Source of the DNA: Bacteroidota bacterium
GTDB taxonomy: Bacteria; Bacteroidota; Bacteroidia; Bacteroidales; B18-G4
Length of the DNA: 19,068 bases
NCBI GenBank assembly: GCA_003648575.1
Contig: QMPN01000029.1
Location: forward strand, 1 to 19,068
Direction of reading: 5' to 3'
In this document: in pieces, positions 8,516 through 16,994 of the stretch
Numbering within the stretch: position 1 is the stretch's first letter
How the letters are laid out: the number at the start of each line of letters is the position of its first letter
The notes under the pieces: model-generated
Database searches by the model: none
What the model was told of the DNA's origin: nothing
Seen by the model: the letters and a program-made list of their open reading frames with translations, nothing else
Translations under genes and position numbers: made by a program

Positions 8516-9530
8516 ATTCGATCACCAGGGTCCAGCCGTAGGGATCAGGCTCTTCGCCATATTGAATGGCACGCAGCCTGTTATAAAGCTTGGTTGACAC
8601 CGGACCGGGTTCACCATCACCATAGGTAAAGGATTTGCCTGTCTCCCTGTCGTAGATCTCTCTGATGGGAGAAATGATGGCTGCAGTACCACAGGCACCC
8701 GCCTCGTCGAAATCACCCAGTTCATCAGCCATCACATGGCGCTGCTCCACTTCCATACCCAAATCCTTGGCCAGCTGGCGCAGGCTCATGTTGGTAATAG
8801 ACGGGAGGATGGTATGCGAGTCGGGGGTGATATATTTGTTGCCCTTGATACCAAAAAAGTTGGCCGGGCCTGCTTCATCAATATATTTCTTTTCCTTGGC
8901 TTCGAGGAAGATCACGGAAGCGAAGCCTTCTTCCTTTGCACGTGCGGCGGGCTTCAGGCTGGCAGCATAGTTTCCACCTACCTTGATATGGCCGGTTCCC
9001 AGTGGTGCACAACGGTCGTAATCCCTTACGATTTGCATCCTTACGGGATGGAAACCCTCCTTGAAATAGGGGCCTACCGGTCCAACAAAGATCATAAACA
9101 TATACTCCTCAGCAGGTTTCACACCTACCTGGGGGCCTGTACCGATCAGAAGCGGACGAAGATAAAGTGCTGCTCCTGTTCCATGAGGCGGAATATATTT
9201 TTCATTCAGTTTCACCACCTTGAGCATCATCTCCTTGAAAAGTTCCAGCGGAGGCTCAGCCATCATAATGCCTTCAGCAGAACGTTGCATGCGCCTGGCA
9301 TTCTCTTCCCATCGGAACACACGGATCTTTCCATCCACTCCACGAAAAACTTTCATCCCCTCGAAGGCTTCCTGCCCATAATGAAGCGCTGTGGCGGCCA
9401 TATGAATAGTAATGTATTCTGAGTCGGTAACCTCTACCTGGCCCCAGGCACCGTCGCGGTTATAACACCTGACATTAAAATCTGTTTTGAAATAGCCGAA
9501 AGGGAGGCTGCCCCATTCAATATCTTGCAT
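8514..9530 (-). CDS. ilvE: Branched-chain amino acid aminotransferase (PLP fold type IV)
   Basis: The enzyme transfers the amino group between glutamate and the keto acids of valine, leucine and isoleucine. The 338-residue product starts MQDIEWGSLPFGYFKTD, the usual N-terminus of the BCAT II group. The PLP-binding lysine is K183 in GTGHIKVGGNYAASL. Substrate and cofactor motifs include YGQEAFEGMK, LYLRPLLIGTG and DEAGPANFFGI. An upstream in-frame ATG at 9647 would add 39 unrelated, mostly hydrophobic residues, so the start at 9530 is chosen. The gene is convergent with pyrF and divergent from the surface cassette at 9760. Confidence 0.95.
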   Translation of the reverse strand: MQDIEWGSLPFGYFKTDFNVRCYNRDGAWGQVEVTDSEYITIHMAATALHYGQEAFEGMKVFRGVDGKIRVFRWEENARRMQRSAEGIMMAEPPLELFKEMMLKVVKLNEKYIPPHGTGAALYLRPLLIGTGPQVGVKPAEEYMFMIFVGPVGPYFKEGFHPVRMQIVRDYDRCAPLGTGHIKVGGNYAASLKPAARAKEEGFASVIFLEAKEKKYIDEAGPANFFGIKGNKYITPDSHTILPSITNMSLRQLAKDLGMEVEQRHVMADELGDFDEAGACGTAAIISPIREIYDRETGKSFTYGDGEPGPVSTKLYNRLRAIQYGEEPDPYGWTLVIE

Positions 9531-9759
9531 AGTGCTGCTGTTTAAGTTCTGGTGAAAAATGATTATTGCTAAAATAGAAAATATATTCAAGATAAATACA
9601 TATCCGCCATCTAAATTCTTTAAAAATAAGTGGGCCGTTCCACACACTTTTTGATAAATATTTTCTTTCAGGGTGTGGACATTTTTACAATTCCGGTATT
9701 AACCATTGAAGGCACTGCCTCAGCAACGCATCAATTACTCATAACCTAAACGAATTATT
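9531..9759. other. Divergent AT-rich intergenic region (ilvE / surface cassette)
   Basis: These 229 bases separate two divergent starts and should hold both promoters. On the ilvE strand there are only 7-of-8 matches to TAnnTTTG (such as TATTTTAG), and on the cassette strand no clean match was found. No convincing coding sequence, tRNA or strong hairpin is visible. Confidence 0.5.
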
Positions 9760-10938
9760 ATGAAACGTACTATTACCATCATCCTTTTCACGCTGGTGAA
9801 TACCGCATTCATCGCTTCCGGCAGCTTGCAGGCACAATGCACCAATTGCCGGGAAGCACAATCTAACCCGCATTATTCGTCAAGCGCCATCGGCATCAAT
9901 ACTATTGCCGGCGGACAGGCTTCCTTTGCTTCCGGCTTCAAAGCCATCGCAAATGGTCAGCAATCGACGAGCATTGGAAATATGATACAGGCCGATGGCG
10001 CACAGGCCATGATCTTCGGGAGCAATGCAAACAGTTTTGGCAGCGGGGCCATGGTGGTTGGCAAAGGCTTTGGAAGTGAATCCGGCGAGCGTCTGACAAA
10101 CAATATCGACAACAGCCTGATGATCGGGTTCAACAGCATCCACCCCACCCTTTTCATCAGCAGTTCACCATCAAAGCTCAGCACCGGCAAGGTAGGCATA
10201 GGCAATGTGACTAACCCCCAGGCCAAACTGCATATCCTGACAGAGCATGGAGAACATGAAGGCCTGTTTATAGAGCAGGTAAACTTCAGGCGTAGCGATT
10301 TTTACCTGGGTGATAAAGAGCACGGAATCATAAGCATGGACGGCTGCGGGCTTGTATTTCTCTCAGCGAAGAATTATATTTTCAATGATGGCCGAATGGG
10401 GATAAACACACTCAACCCATCCTGTGAGCTGGATGTACAAGGGCGCATCTTTTCCAGGCAATTCAAGCTGTACGACAGTGATCTCTACAAAGAAAATATC
10501 GAAGGTTGGGTATTGCGATCCGACAAACAAGGCAATGCCTTCTGGACAAATCCTTCTGTACTGGCCGATGACGACTGGACCATCAGCGGAAATAATATTT
10601 ACAGGCTTGATGGCTATGTTGGGATAGGTACAAGCGAAACCTATGGATACAAGCTGGCTGTAAATGGCGCCATCATCTGCGAGGAGGTCACCGTGAAGAT
10701 CAGGGAAGACTGGCCCGACTATGTTTTCGAGGAAGGATATGAGCTCATGCCCATCACACAGCTGGAAAATTATATCTCCGAGCACGGGCACCTTCCCGAC
10801 ATACCGGCAGCGGAAGCTCTGAAAGAGAACGGCATTGAAGTAGGCAAGATGCAAAATTTGCTTCTGAAAAAGATCGAAGAGCTGACCCTCTATATCATCC
10901 GGCAGGATGAAAGAATCAAAAAAATGGAAAGCAATTAA
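9760..10938 (+). CDS. Secreted fibre-like protein with YadA-type head repeats and a tail-fibre-like C-terminal domain
   Basis: The product has 392 residues. A signal peptide (1-25, ending LQAQ) leads into CTNC, then four to five 14-residue repeats (about 41-102). Glycines stand at 45, 59, 73, 87 and 101, and again at 52, 66, 80 and 94; this is the pattern of the left-handed beta-roll head of trimeric YadA-like adhesins (Hep/Hag repeats). Three later segments have the VGIGT-x-P-x-KLxVxG form seen in phage tail and Bacteroidota fibre proteins: GKVGIGNVTNPQAKLHI (143-159), GRMGINTLNPSCELDVQG (211-228) and VGIGTSETYGYKLAVNG (287-303). The C-terminus (about 318-392, DYVFEEGYEL, HLPDIPAAEAL, KIEELTLYIIRQ) ends in a short coiled coil and is a common, poorly characterised Bacteroidota domain. 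No YadA membrane anchor is present. Trimerisation is inferred. Confidence 0.75.
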   Translation: MKRTITIILFTLVNTAFIASGSLQAQCTNCREAQSNPHYSSSAIGINTIAGGQASFASGFKAIANGQQSTSIGNMIQADGAQAMIFGSNANSFGSGAMVVGKGFGSESGERLTNNIDNSLMIGFNSIHPTLFISSSPSKLSTGKVGIGNVTNPQAKLHILTEHGEHEGLFIEQVNFRRSDFYLGDKEHGIISMDGCGLVFLSAKNYIFNDGRMGINTLNPSCELDVQGRIFSRQFKLYDSDLYKENIEGWVLRSDKQGNAFWTNPSVLADDDWTISGNNIYRLDGYVGIGTSETYGYKLAVNGAIICEEVTVKIREDWPDYVFEEGYELMPITQLENYISEHGHLPDIPAAEALKENGIEVGKMQNLLLKKIEELTLYIIRQDERIKKMESN

Positions 10939-10959
10939 TGCCATTTAAACCCAAACCCC

Positions 10960-11616
10960 ATGAAAAAGTATTTGATATCAATAATTATTATAATGTTTTG
11001 CTTAGCAAACAATTCACTTCGTTCGCAAGAAGTTACTCCGAGAGGCTGGCTCCTCAAATATGATGTAATCAGCCTCCTTGGTGACCAGGTAAGCAGCAGC
11101 ATGGGTGTCCGGCTGGGCGTTGAGTTTATGACCGGCAGGGATCAGAGCCTGAGTGCCGATATCATGTATATTTTCCCATGCACATCGTGTGGGGAGGCTT
11201 ATACAAGGATTGAGACAGAGAAGACAGTGGGTTTTTTGATTTCGGCTGATTACAGCTTCTATCTCATCACCGGGAAACAAGCATTCAGCGGTTTCCATCT
11301 CGGACCCCGGCTGGCTTACCAGTTTACACAAGCGGACATGTACGAAACATACCAGAATGGTATTCCCAACACCTACCAGGTATACCGGAATATGATTGCT
11401 GCTCATGCCATGGCCGGGTATCAGATCCGCATCGCCGGTCCGCTGTATTTCGATCCTGCACTGGGGTTTGGTTTTCGCTTTATCAGCAGCAGGAATGAAA
11501 ACAAAATGGGGGATGATCCCGGCCAGCATGAGTTTATTTACAACAAAGACTACGAATCAGGAGCTCAATTCTTTCCAAGCTTCGACATCAGCATTAAAAT
11601 CGGATTAAAACTATAA
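10960..11616 (+). CDS. Predicted small outer-membrane beta-barrel protein
   Basis: This 218-residue protein has a signal peptide (about 1-23, ending LRSQ). It then shows alternating amphipathic strands rich in glycine and aromatic residues, such as SSMGVRLGVEFMTG, VGFLISADYSFYLITG, HLGPRLAYQF and FDPALGFGFRF. The end, FDISIKIGLKL, resembles a closing barrel strand. No family is recognised with certainty. C74 and C77 (PCTSCGE) lie in what is probably a loop. It starts 21 bases after the fibre gene and ends 9 bases before the hydrolase gene, so it belongs to the same transcript. A role as an anchor or partner for its neighbours is only a guess. Confidence 0.65.
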   Translation: MKKYLISIIIIMFCLANNSLRSQEVTPRGWLLKYDVISLLGDQVSSSMGVRLGVEFMTGRDQSLSADIMYIFPCTSCGEAYTRIETEKTVGFLISADYSFYLITGKQAFSGFHLGPRLAYQFTQADMYETYQNGIPNTYQVYRNMIAAHAMAGYQIRIAGPLYFDPALGFGFRFISSRNENKMGDDPGQHEFIYNKDYESGAQFFPSFDISIKIGLKL

Positions 11617-11625
11617 ACTATCATT

Positions 11626-13668
11626 ATGAAACGATTACTACCCTTACTACCAGCACTATTAATAACATGCATTTCGGTAAATGCTCAGATCTGTGACGAC
11701 TGGAAAGCCCAATCCACAGCATACGTCGTAACCGGTAACACACCCAACGACCCATCCTTCTACCAATGGGAACAAAAAGCCAACAACATACAGGGCATTC
11801 ATCTCTGTGTCCTCAATGCAGATGTTATCCCCATATATGTTCAGCAGGGCAACAACTATATCAACTTCACCAGCCGCTTCAGCCCCTCAGAAGCATTGCT
11901 ATATATGCTTCAGGTGGAAGTGAATATCAACGATCAGGGGTACACAACAATATATAATGGCTCCGCGAAGCAGGATGTGGTATGGTACGCTTCCTCAGAT
12001 GCCTTTCCTGATATCGGAGAGTACAAACTCCTGATGAGGGTGGTATTTTTCGACGGCAGTATCCGCTGCAGGGAATATAAGGTCAAGGTAATTCCTGCTT
12101 CGCAGAGTCTCTATAAAGACAATGCCGGAAACACCATACGCAAGTGGGCAGGAAACAATCCCGGAGGCCTCAATGCCATCATCTTTTCTGAAGGCTTCGA
12201 TGCGTATAACACAAATGGGCAGGAGATGTATTATAAAGCTGCGGCAGATCTGATCCAATGCTTCAACAGCAATGGCTATGACGTATACCTGCTCGACAAT
12301 TTTTTTGGCACACAGAACATCAGAAATAATGCTGCGGTATTTGCATCTGCTGTAGACTATGTTTCTTTCCTCAACGGAGAAGAGCTTATTGTGGCAGGAG
12401 GCGTGAGCATGGGTGGTATCATCTCCCGCTATGCACTCGCGAAAGCAGAACGGGATGGAGATCCGCTACCGGTGCATACTTTTATTGCGATCGACTCCCC
12501 TCACCAGGGTGCCCTCATTTCGGAGCCACTGCAAAACTTCAAAAAGACCAATGAGGCGGATGACGAATTCGCAAAGCATGCTCTGAGCAATGAGGCTGCA
12601 CGCCAGCTGCTCATTTACAATACGTATGATCCGGATGGTGGTGTACATCAGGCATTCTTCAATGAACTCAACAGCATGAACGGTGATGGATACCCACATT
12701 ACACCAGGAATATCGGAGTTTCATTTTCCACGAATGAACCCAATCCCAATTCCGGAGGATGGTATAAGGTAACTTACCACACAGGGCCCTTCAGTGGCAC
12801 GGTCAAAACCTTCGACCTGACGGATGCAGAACGGCTTCCGGGATCATGGCTCCCAAAAGATCTGACCAGCATGTCGCCCATCATCAAACAGGCCAGCTAT
12901 TGGTGGTTTCAATTGCTGGTACCCATCATCCAGCCCTTATATTATCCTACTATTGAATTTGAACGTTTCACCGACCCTACATACATACCGTATTACAGTG
13001 CCATCGACCTGCGAGACGGCAATTCCATGTTCGATGTTGTCATAGAGCCGGAACAAACCTCCTGGCATGATGTGCTGCCTCTCGACATCCTCGAAGAAGT
13101 GGTAAATGAGGTCATCCTCACCGATACCTATTTTCAAAATGTTCATGTGATCGGAAACTGGAGCCTCCTCGGGAAGAAAGTTGTTGCCGGAAACTATGTG
13201 ACTACCCTGCTGCCAAAAGGGAATGTAACAGTTCATGCAGGAGGAAATCTCGATATCAAAGCGTCAGCGGTAGCCATGTTGAGGGAGGGGTTTTCAGCTT
13301 TGTATGGCGCCATACTTAGTGTGAAGGCCGATCCTGATATGTATTTTGAGTGCAACAGCAAAGATCATAATGCAGCTATTGTAAATACCGGAGAAAAGAT
13401 CATCGTAAACAAAAACCTGATGCCCTCACTTCAGGCCACCCTCTACCCAAATCCGGCTCATGATCGTGTTCAGGTACAATTATCGCAAAGCACAACAAGT
13501 GGCATCAGTGTAGAAATATACAATAGCATTTCAGAGCTGCAATATTGTGAATATTTCCCTGCCGGGATGGATCCGCAACTTCATATCGGGAAGCTGAACA
13601 GAGGAAGTTATATCGTGCGCATTTCAGATGGTCAGCGATCCACTGCATGTAAGCTTGTAAAAATGTAG
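11626..13668 (+). CDS. Secreted alpha/beta hydrolase (lipase/esterase-like) with T9SS type A sorting domain
   Basis: This 680-residue protein appears to be a T9SS cargo. A signal peptide (1-20) is followed by a beta-rich N-terminal region (about 25-160). The alpha/beta-hydrolase domain (about 180-490) has an oxyanion-side start GLNAIIFSEGFD, the nucleophile elbow G259-V-S261-M-G263, and the lipase-type motif AIDSPHQGA (288-296); H481 (SWHDVLP) is a candidate catalytic His. The layout resembles PGAP1-like/lipase hydrolases, but the substrate is unknown. Residues about 599-680 form the sorting domain: LYPNPAHDRVQVQL opening, GKLNRGSYIVRI near the end, basic C-terminus. T9SS removes such tags and displays or releases the protein. 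It is the third gene of the cassette. Confidence 0.8.
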   Translation: MKRLLPLLPALLITCISVNAQICDDWKAQSTAYVVTGNTPNDPSFYQWEQKANNIQGIHLCVLNADVIPIYVQQGNNYINFTSRFSPSEALLYMLQVEVNINDQGYTTIYNGSAKQDVVWYASSDAFPDIGEYKLLMRVVFFDGSIRCREYKVKVIPASQSLYKDNAGNTIRKWAGNNPGGLNAIIFSEGFDAYNTNGQEMYYKAAADLIQCFNSNGYDVYLLDNFFGTQNIRNNAAVFASAVDYVSFLNGEELIVAGGVSMGGIISRYALAKAERDGDPLPVHTFIAIDSPHQGALISEPLQNFKKTNEADDEFAKHALSNEAARQLLIYNTYDPDGGVHQAFFNELNSMNGDGYPHYTRNIGVSFSTNEPNPNSGGWYKVTYHTGPFSGTVKTFDLTDAERLPGSWLPKDLTSMSPIIKQASYWWFQLLVPIIQPLYYPTIEFERFTDPTYIPYYSAIDLRDGNSMFDVVIEPEQTSWHDVLPLDILEEVVNEVILTDTYFQNVHVIGNWSLLGKKVVAGNYVTTLLPKGNVTVHAGGNLDIKASAVAMLREGFSALYGAILSVKADPDMYFECNSKDHNAAIVNTGEKIIVNKNLMPSLQATLYPNPAHDRVQVQLSQSTTSGISVEIYNSISELQYCEYFPAGMDPQLHIGKLNRGSYIVRISDGQRSTACKLVKM

Positions 13669-13675
13669 ATGTCTG

Positions 13676-14350
13676 TCAGTAGATGAGATATGACAGGATC
13701 ACAACGATTACCAGGGCAGGTATCATGTTCAGTATCTTCAGGCTTTTGATCTCAAGGATATTTATCCCCAATCCGATGAGCAGTATGCCTCCTGTAGCGC
13801 TCAGGTCATTGATGATCACATCGGTAAAATGATCACCAATGAAAGAAGAGAAGAGTGTGAGACCGCCCTGGTATACCAATAAGGGAATAGCAGAAAACAG
13901 AACCCCAATGCCCATTGCAGAAGCCAGGGCAATGGAAGAAACACCGTCCATCAGCGACTTCATAAGCAGGATGTCGTAGCTTCCTTCAACACCTTCTTCA
14001 ATCGCACCCAGTATCGTCAGCGTTCCCATGCAGTAAAGCAGGAAAGCTGTGATCAAGCCGTCGGAAAACTTATCATTGCCCATCTTCAGGCGCTTCTTCA
14101 ACTTTTCGCTCCAACGCTTCATGTACTTGTCGAGATCGATCCATTCGCCAATCACAGCCCCGGATACCAAACTGCCTATTATCACCAGGTAATGCTCTGA
14201 TTTTAGCGACATGCTAACCCCCAGCACAAGCGTAAAAAGCCCCATCACCTGAAAGATAATGGTGATGATCTTCTTTGGCAATTTCTGATTTATCAGCAAT
14301 CCTATGAGGCTGCCGATAATGACAGCTGCGACATTTATGATTGTTCCCAT
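13676..14350 (-). CDS. DUF554 family integral membrane protein
   Basis: The 224-residue protein matches DUF554: N-terminal MGTIINVAAVIIGSLIGLLI, repeated glycine-rich transmembrane helices, and the conserved FLLYCMGTLTILGAIEEG with LMKSLMDGVSSIALASAMGIG. The function of the family is unknown; transport has been suggested. The start at 14350 is preferred because it gives the usual family N-terminus; the ATG at 14377 would add nine unrelated residues. It converges on the hydrolase gene and diverges from htpG. Confidence 0.88.
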   Translation of the reverse strand: MGTIINVAAVIIGSLIGLLINQKLPKKIITIIFQVMGLFTLVLGVSMSLKSEHYLVIIGSLVSGAVIGEWIDLDKYMKRWSEKLKKRLKMGNDKFSDGLITAFLLYCMGTLTILGAIEEGVEGSYDILLMKSLMDGVSSIALASAMGIGVLFSAIPLLVYQGGLTLFSSFIGDHFTDVIINDLSATGGILLIGLGINILEIKSLKILNMIPALVIVVILSYLIY

Positions 14351-14447
14351 CCGTGGTAAATATACAAAACACGTCATAATGGCAGAAACAGTGCATTGGC
14401 ACAGGCTTTGATTTTACCCTTTCAGAACATAAAACAATCGATATAAC

Positions 14448-16190
14448 ATGCAAAAAGGACAGATTAACGTACAGACCGAAAACATTTTTCCGATTATAAA
14501 GAAGTTCCTCTACTCAGATCATGAGATATTTCTGAGAGAACTCGTTTCTAATGCCGTTGACGCCACTCAAAAACTGAAAACCCTTGCCTCGGCTGGTAAG
14601 TTCAGCGGTGAGATGGGTGATCTGAGCATTGAGGTTATCCTCGACAAAGAGGCGGGCACACTAACTGTGAAGGACCGTGGCATTGGAATGAACGCGGAAG
14701 AGATTGACAAATATATCAACCAGATCGCTTTTTCAAGTGCTGAAGAGTTTGTGAAAAAATTCAAGACCAAGACAGAAGCAGAAAAAAATGCCATCATTGG
14801 GCATTTCGGACTCGGATTCTATTCTGCTTTCATGGTATCAGACAAAGTTATTCTGCGCACCAAAACATACAAAAAAGGCGGCCAGACCAAAGCCATGCAA
14901 TGGGAATGTGACGGCAGCCCTGAGTATACGCTCACCGAAACAGAGAAAGAAGACAGGGGAACAGAGGTTGTTCTGCACCTTGATGAAGATTCAAAAGAAT
15001 TCATGGAAGAATCCCGCATCCTCGGCCTGCTGAACAAGTATAGCAAGTTTCTTCCGGTGCCGATACAGTTCGGAATGGAAAAGGTGACTGAGACCGTAGA
15101 AGGCGAGAAAGATGAAGAAGGCAATGACAAAACCATTGAGGTAGAAAAGCCAAGGATCATCAATAACACAGATCCTCTCTGGAAAAAGAAGCCTACAGAC
15201 TGTTCAGATGAAGATTACAAGAAGTTCTATCGTGAGCTCTACCCCATGACTTTCGATGATCCGCTCTTTCAGATCCATCTCAATGTAGACTATCCATTTA
15301 ACCTGACCGGGATTCTTTATTTCCCGAAGGTGAAGAAAAATATTGAGATCCAGAAAGACAAGATCCAACTCTATTGCAACCAGGTTTTCGTGACCGATTC
15401 TGTCGAAGGCATCGTTCCGGATTTCCTTACACTGCTGCACGGTGTGATCGACTCACCGGACATTCCGCTGAACGTTTCCCGTTCGTACCTGCAAAACGAT
15501 GCCAGTGTGAAGAAGATCTCAGGATACATCATGCGCAAGGTGGCCGACAAGCTGGAAGAGCTTTTCAAAAAAGACCGCGAAGGCTTTGAAAAGAAATGGG
15601 ATGACATCAGGGTATTTATCCTGTATGGCATCATCACCGAGGAGAAGTTTTCCGAACGTGCCAAGAAGTTCATGCTCTATAAAAATACTGAAGGCAAGTA
15701 CTTCACTATCGATGAATATGAAAAGCATATTAAAAAGCAGCAGACAGACAAAGACAAAAACCTCATCATCCTGTATACCAGTGATATTGAAGATCAACAC
15801 AGCTATATAGAGGCAGCTAAAGAAAAAGGATACGACATCGTGATATTTGATGGTGTCCTCGACAGCCATTTCATCAACACTATGGAACAGAAGGAAAGTA
15901 CTACGCGTTTCACACGTGTAGATTCCGATACCGTAGACAAGCTGATCAATAAAGATGAGGAGGTTCCATCGAAGCTTGAGGATACGGAAAAAGAAACGCT
16001 TAAGCCTGTGATAGAAAGGAATATCAATAAGGAGCAATTCAGCGTTGTATTTGAAAACTTATCCGAAAATGACGTACCTTTCATGATTACCAAGCCTGAG
16101 TTTATGCGCAGGATGAAAGACATGTCGGCCCTTGGTGGTGGTGGCATGATGGGCATGGAAAACTTTCCCGAACAGTATAACCTGTGGTGA
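14448..16190 (+). CDS. htpG: Molecular chaperone HtpG (Hsp90), C-terminus cut short by a frameshift
   Basis: HtpG is an ATP-driven dimeric cytosolic chaperone. The frame encodes 580 residues ending YNLW. The GHKL ATP-binding domain is intact: ELVSNAVDA (E31, N35), DRGIGMN (D76), GHFGLGFYSAFMV, and GTEVVLHL. The middle domain includes DSPDIPLNVSRSYLQ with the conserved arginine. Family members continue past this stop, and the missing tail is encoded in the -1 frame immediately downstream (16187-16354). The intact protein would have about 635 residues, so the last 55 residues of the dimerisation domain are lost if the sequence is correct. Either a single G was deleted at about 16184-16187 or the base is a sequence error. 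lemA follows on the same strand. Confidence 0.95.
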   Translation: MQKGQINVQTENIFPIIKKFLYSDHEIFLRELVSNAVDATQKLKTLASAGKFSGEMGDLSIEVILDKEAGTLTVKDRGIGMNAEEIDKYINQIAFSSAEEFVKKFKTKTEAEKNAIIGHFGLGFYSAFMVSDKVILRTKTYKKGGQTKAMQWECDGSPEYTLTETEKEDRGTEVVLHLDEDSKEFMEESRILGLLNKYSKFLPVPIQFGMEKVTETVEGEKDEEGNDKTIEVEKPRIINNTDPLWKKKPTDCSDEDYKKFYRELYPMTFDDPLFQIHLNVDYPFNLTGILYFPKVKKNIEIQKDKIQLYCNQVFVTDSVEGIVPDFLTLLHGVIDSPDIPLNVSRSYLQNDASVKKISGYIMRKVADKLEELFKKDREGFEKKWDDIRVFILYGIITEEKFSERAKKFMLYKNTEGKYFTIDEYEKHIKKQQTDKDKNLIILYTSDIEDQHSYIEAAKEKGYDIVIFDGVLDSHFINTMEQKESTTRFTRVDSDTVDKLINKDEEVPSKLEDTEKETLKPVIERNINKEQFSVVFENLSENDVPFMITKPEFMRRMKDMSALGGGGMMGMENFPEQYNLW

Positions 16191-16354
16191 ATACCAACCA
16201 TCCGATCATGGGCAAGATCCTGGGCGAGAAGAAAGATGAAAAGCAAGACAAGGTCATTAAACAGGCATACGACCTCGCGCTCTTATCACAAAATATGCTT
16301 AAAGGCCAGGCCCTGACAGAGTTTGTGAAAAGAAGTATTGATTTGATAGATTAA
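16187..16354 (+). pseudogene. htpG: Out-of-frame C-terminal tail of htpG
   Basis: In the -1 frame this stretch reads VNTNHPIMGKILGEKK, then AYDLALLSQNMLKGQALTEF and VKRSIDLID before TAA at 16352-16354. That is the expected HtpG C-terminal dimerisation sequence. Adding one G (CTG-GTG-GTG-AAT in place of CTG-TGG-TGA) restores a continuous gene. The tail frame has its own stop at 16178-16180, so the shift must lie between 16181 and 16190. All 55 codons remain open and family-like, which points to a very recent lesion or a sequencing or assembly error. Confidence 0.9.
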
Positions 16355-16371
16355 TTTTAATCCAATATCAT

Positions 16372-16983
16372 ATGAAACCTAAAGCACTGATCGGAATTAT
16401 TATCGTTGGTCTGATACTTATCATCGGACTGGTACTGCTATTCTCCGGCATTTCTACTTACAACAAAATGGTCCGTCTCGACGAAGGCGTAACTGAAAAG
16501 TGGTCGCAGGTTGAAAACGACTATCAGCGTCGTGCCGACCTCATTCCCAACCTTGTAAAGACTGTTCGCTCCTATGCGGAATATGAGCAGGAAACACTCA
16601 CTGAGGTGGTAGAAGCAAGGGCCAAAGCTACATCCGTTACTGTTGATCCAACCAACCTCAATGCTCAGAGCATACAGCAGTTTCAACAGGCTCAGGAAGG
16701 GCTTACAAGTGCACTTTCAAAATTGCTGGTTGTGGTAGAAAAATACCCTGACCTCAAGGCCAACCAGAACTATATGGACTTGCAACGGCAGCTGGAAGGC
16801 ACTGAGAACCGCATTAGCAATGCCAGGCGGAAGTTCAACGAAGCCACCAGGGATTACAATACCTATATCAGGAGGTTTTTCCCGCGCATGCTTGCGTCGT
16901 GGTTCGGTTTTGAACAGAAAACATATTTTGAAGCCAAAGAAGGTGCTGAAGAAGCTCCTGACGTGGGTGATTACCTCGACTAA
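16372..16983 (+). CDS. lemA: LemA family membrane protein
   Basis: This 203-residue protein has one N-terminal membrane helix (about residues 6-25) and then a long helical domain with family signatures: YNKMVRLDEGVTEKWSQVEN, RRADLIPNLVKTVRSYAEYE, LKANQNYMDLQRQLEGTENR, and the closing FYNEAV-like NEATRDYNTYIRRFP region (here RRFFPRMLASWFGF). Its biochemical role is unknown; in Bacteroidota it commonly sits beside TPM-domain genes, as here. It begins 17 bases after the true end of htpG and precedes the TPM genes by 11 bases. Confidence 0.93.
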   Translation: MKPKALIGIIIVGLILIIGLVLLFSGISTYNKMVRLDEGVTEKWSQVENDYQRRADLIPNLVKTVRSYAEYEQETLTEVVEARAKATSVTVDPTNLNAQSIQQFQQAQEGLTSALSKLLVVVEKYPDLKANQNYMDLQRQLEGTENRISNARRKFNEATRDYNTYIRRFFPRMLASWFGFEQKTYFEAKEGAEEAPDVGDYLD

Positions 16984-16994
16984 TACAAAGGAAG

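Noticed and set aside
8736..9422. 228-codon open frame on the plus strand
   Set aside because: It is antisense to the secure ilvE gene and shows no recognisable protein features.
9531..9647. N-terminal extension of ilvE to the ATG at 9647
   Set aside because: It adds 39 mostly hydrophobic residues not seen in BCAT; the ATG at 9530 gives the conserved family start.
9838..9849. CTNC (and CTSC in the next gene) as a thioredoxin-like redox motif
   Set aside because: Neither lies in a thioredoxin fold; they are more likely structural or chance cysteine pairs.
13673..13696. CTGTCA / TGACAG inverted repeat as a shared terminator between the hydrolase and DUF554 genes
   Set aside because: Only 6 bp with a 12-base loop and no T tract on either strand.
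14351..14377. Nine-residue N-terminal extension of the DUF554 protein
   Set aside because: The family begins at MGTIINV (14350); the upstream residues look unrelated.
16181..16190. Programmed -1 ribosomal frameshift in htpG
   Set aside because: No X-XXY-YYZ slippery heptamer lies in the ten-base shift window, and HtpG is not known to need recoding; a base deletion or error fits better.
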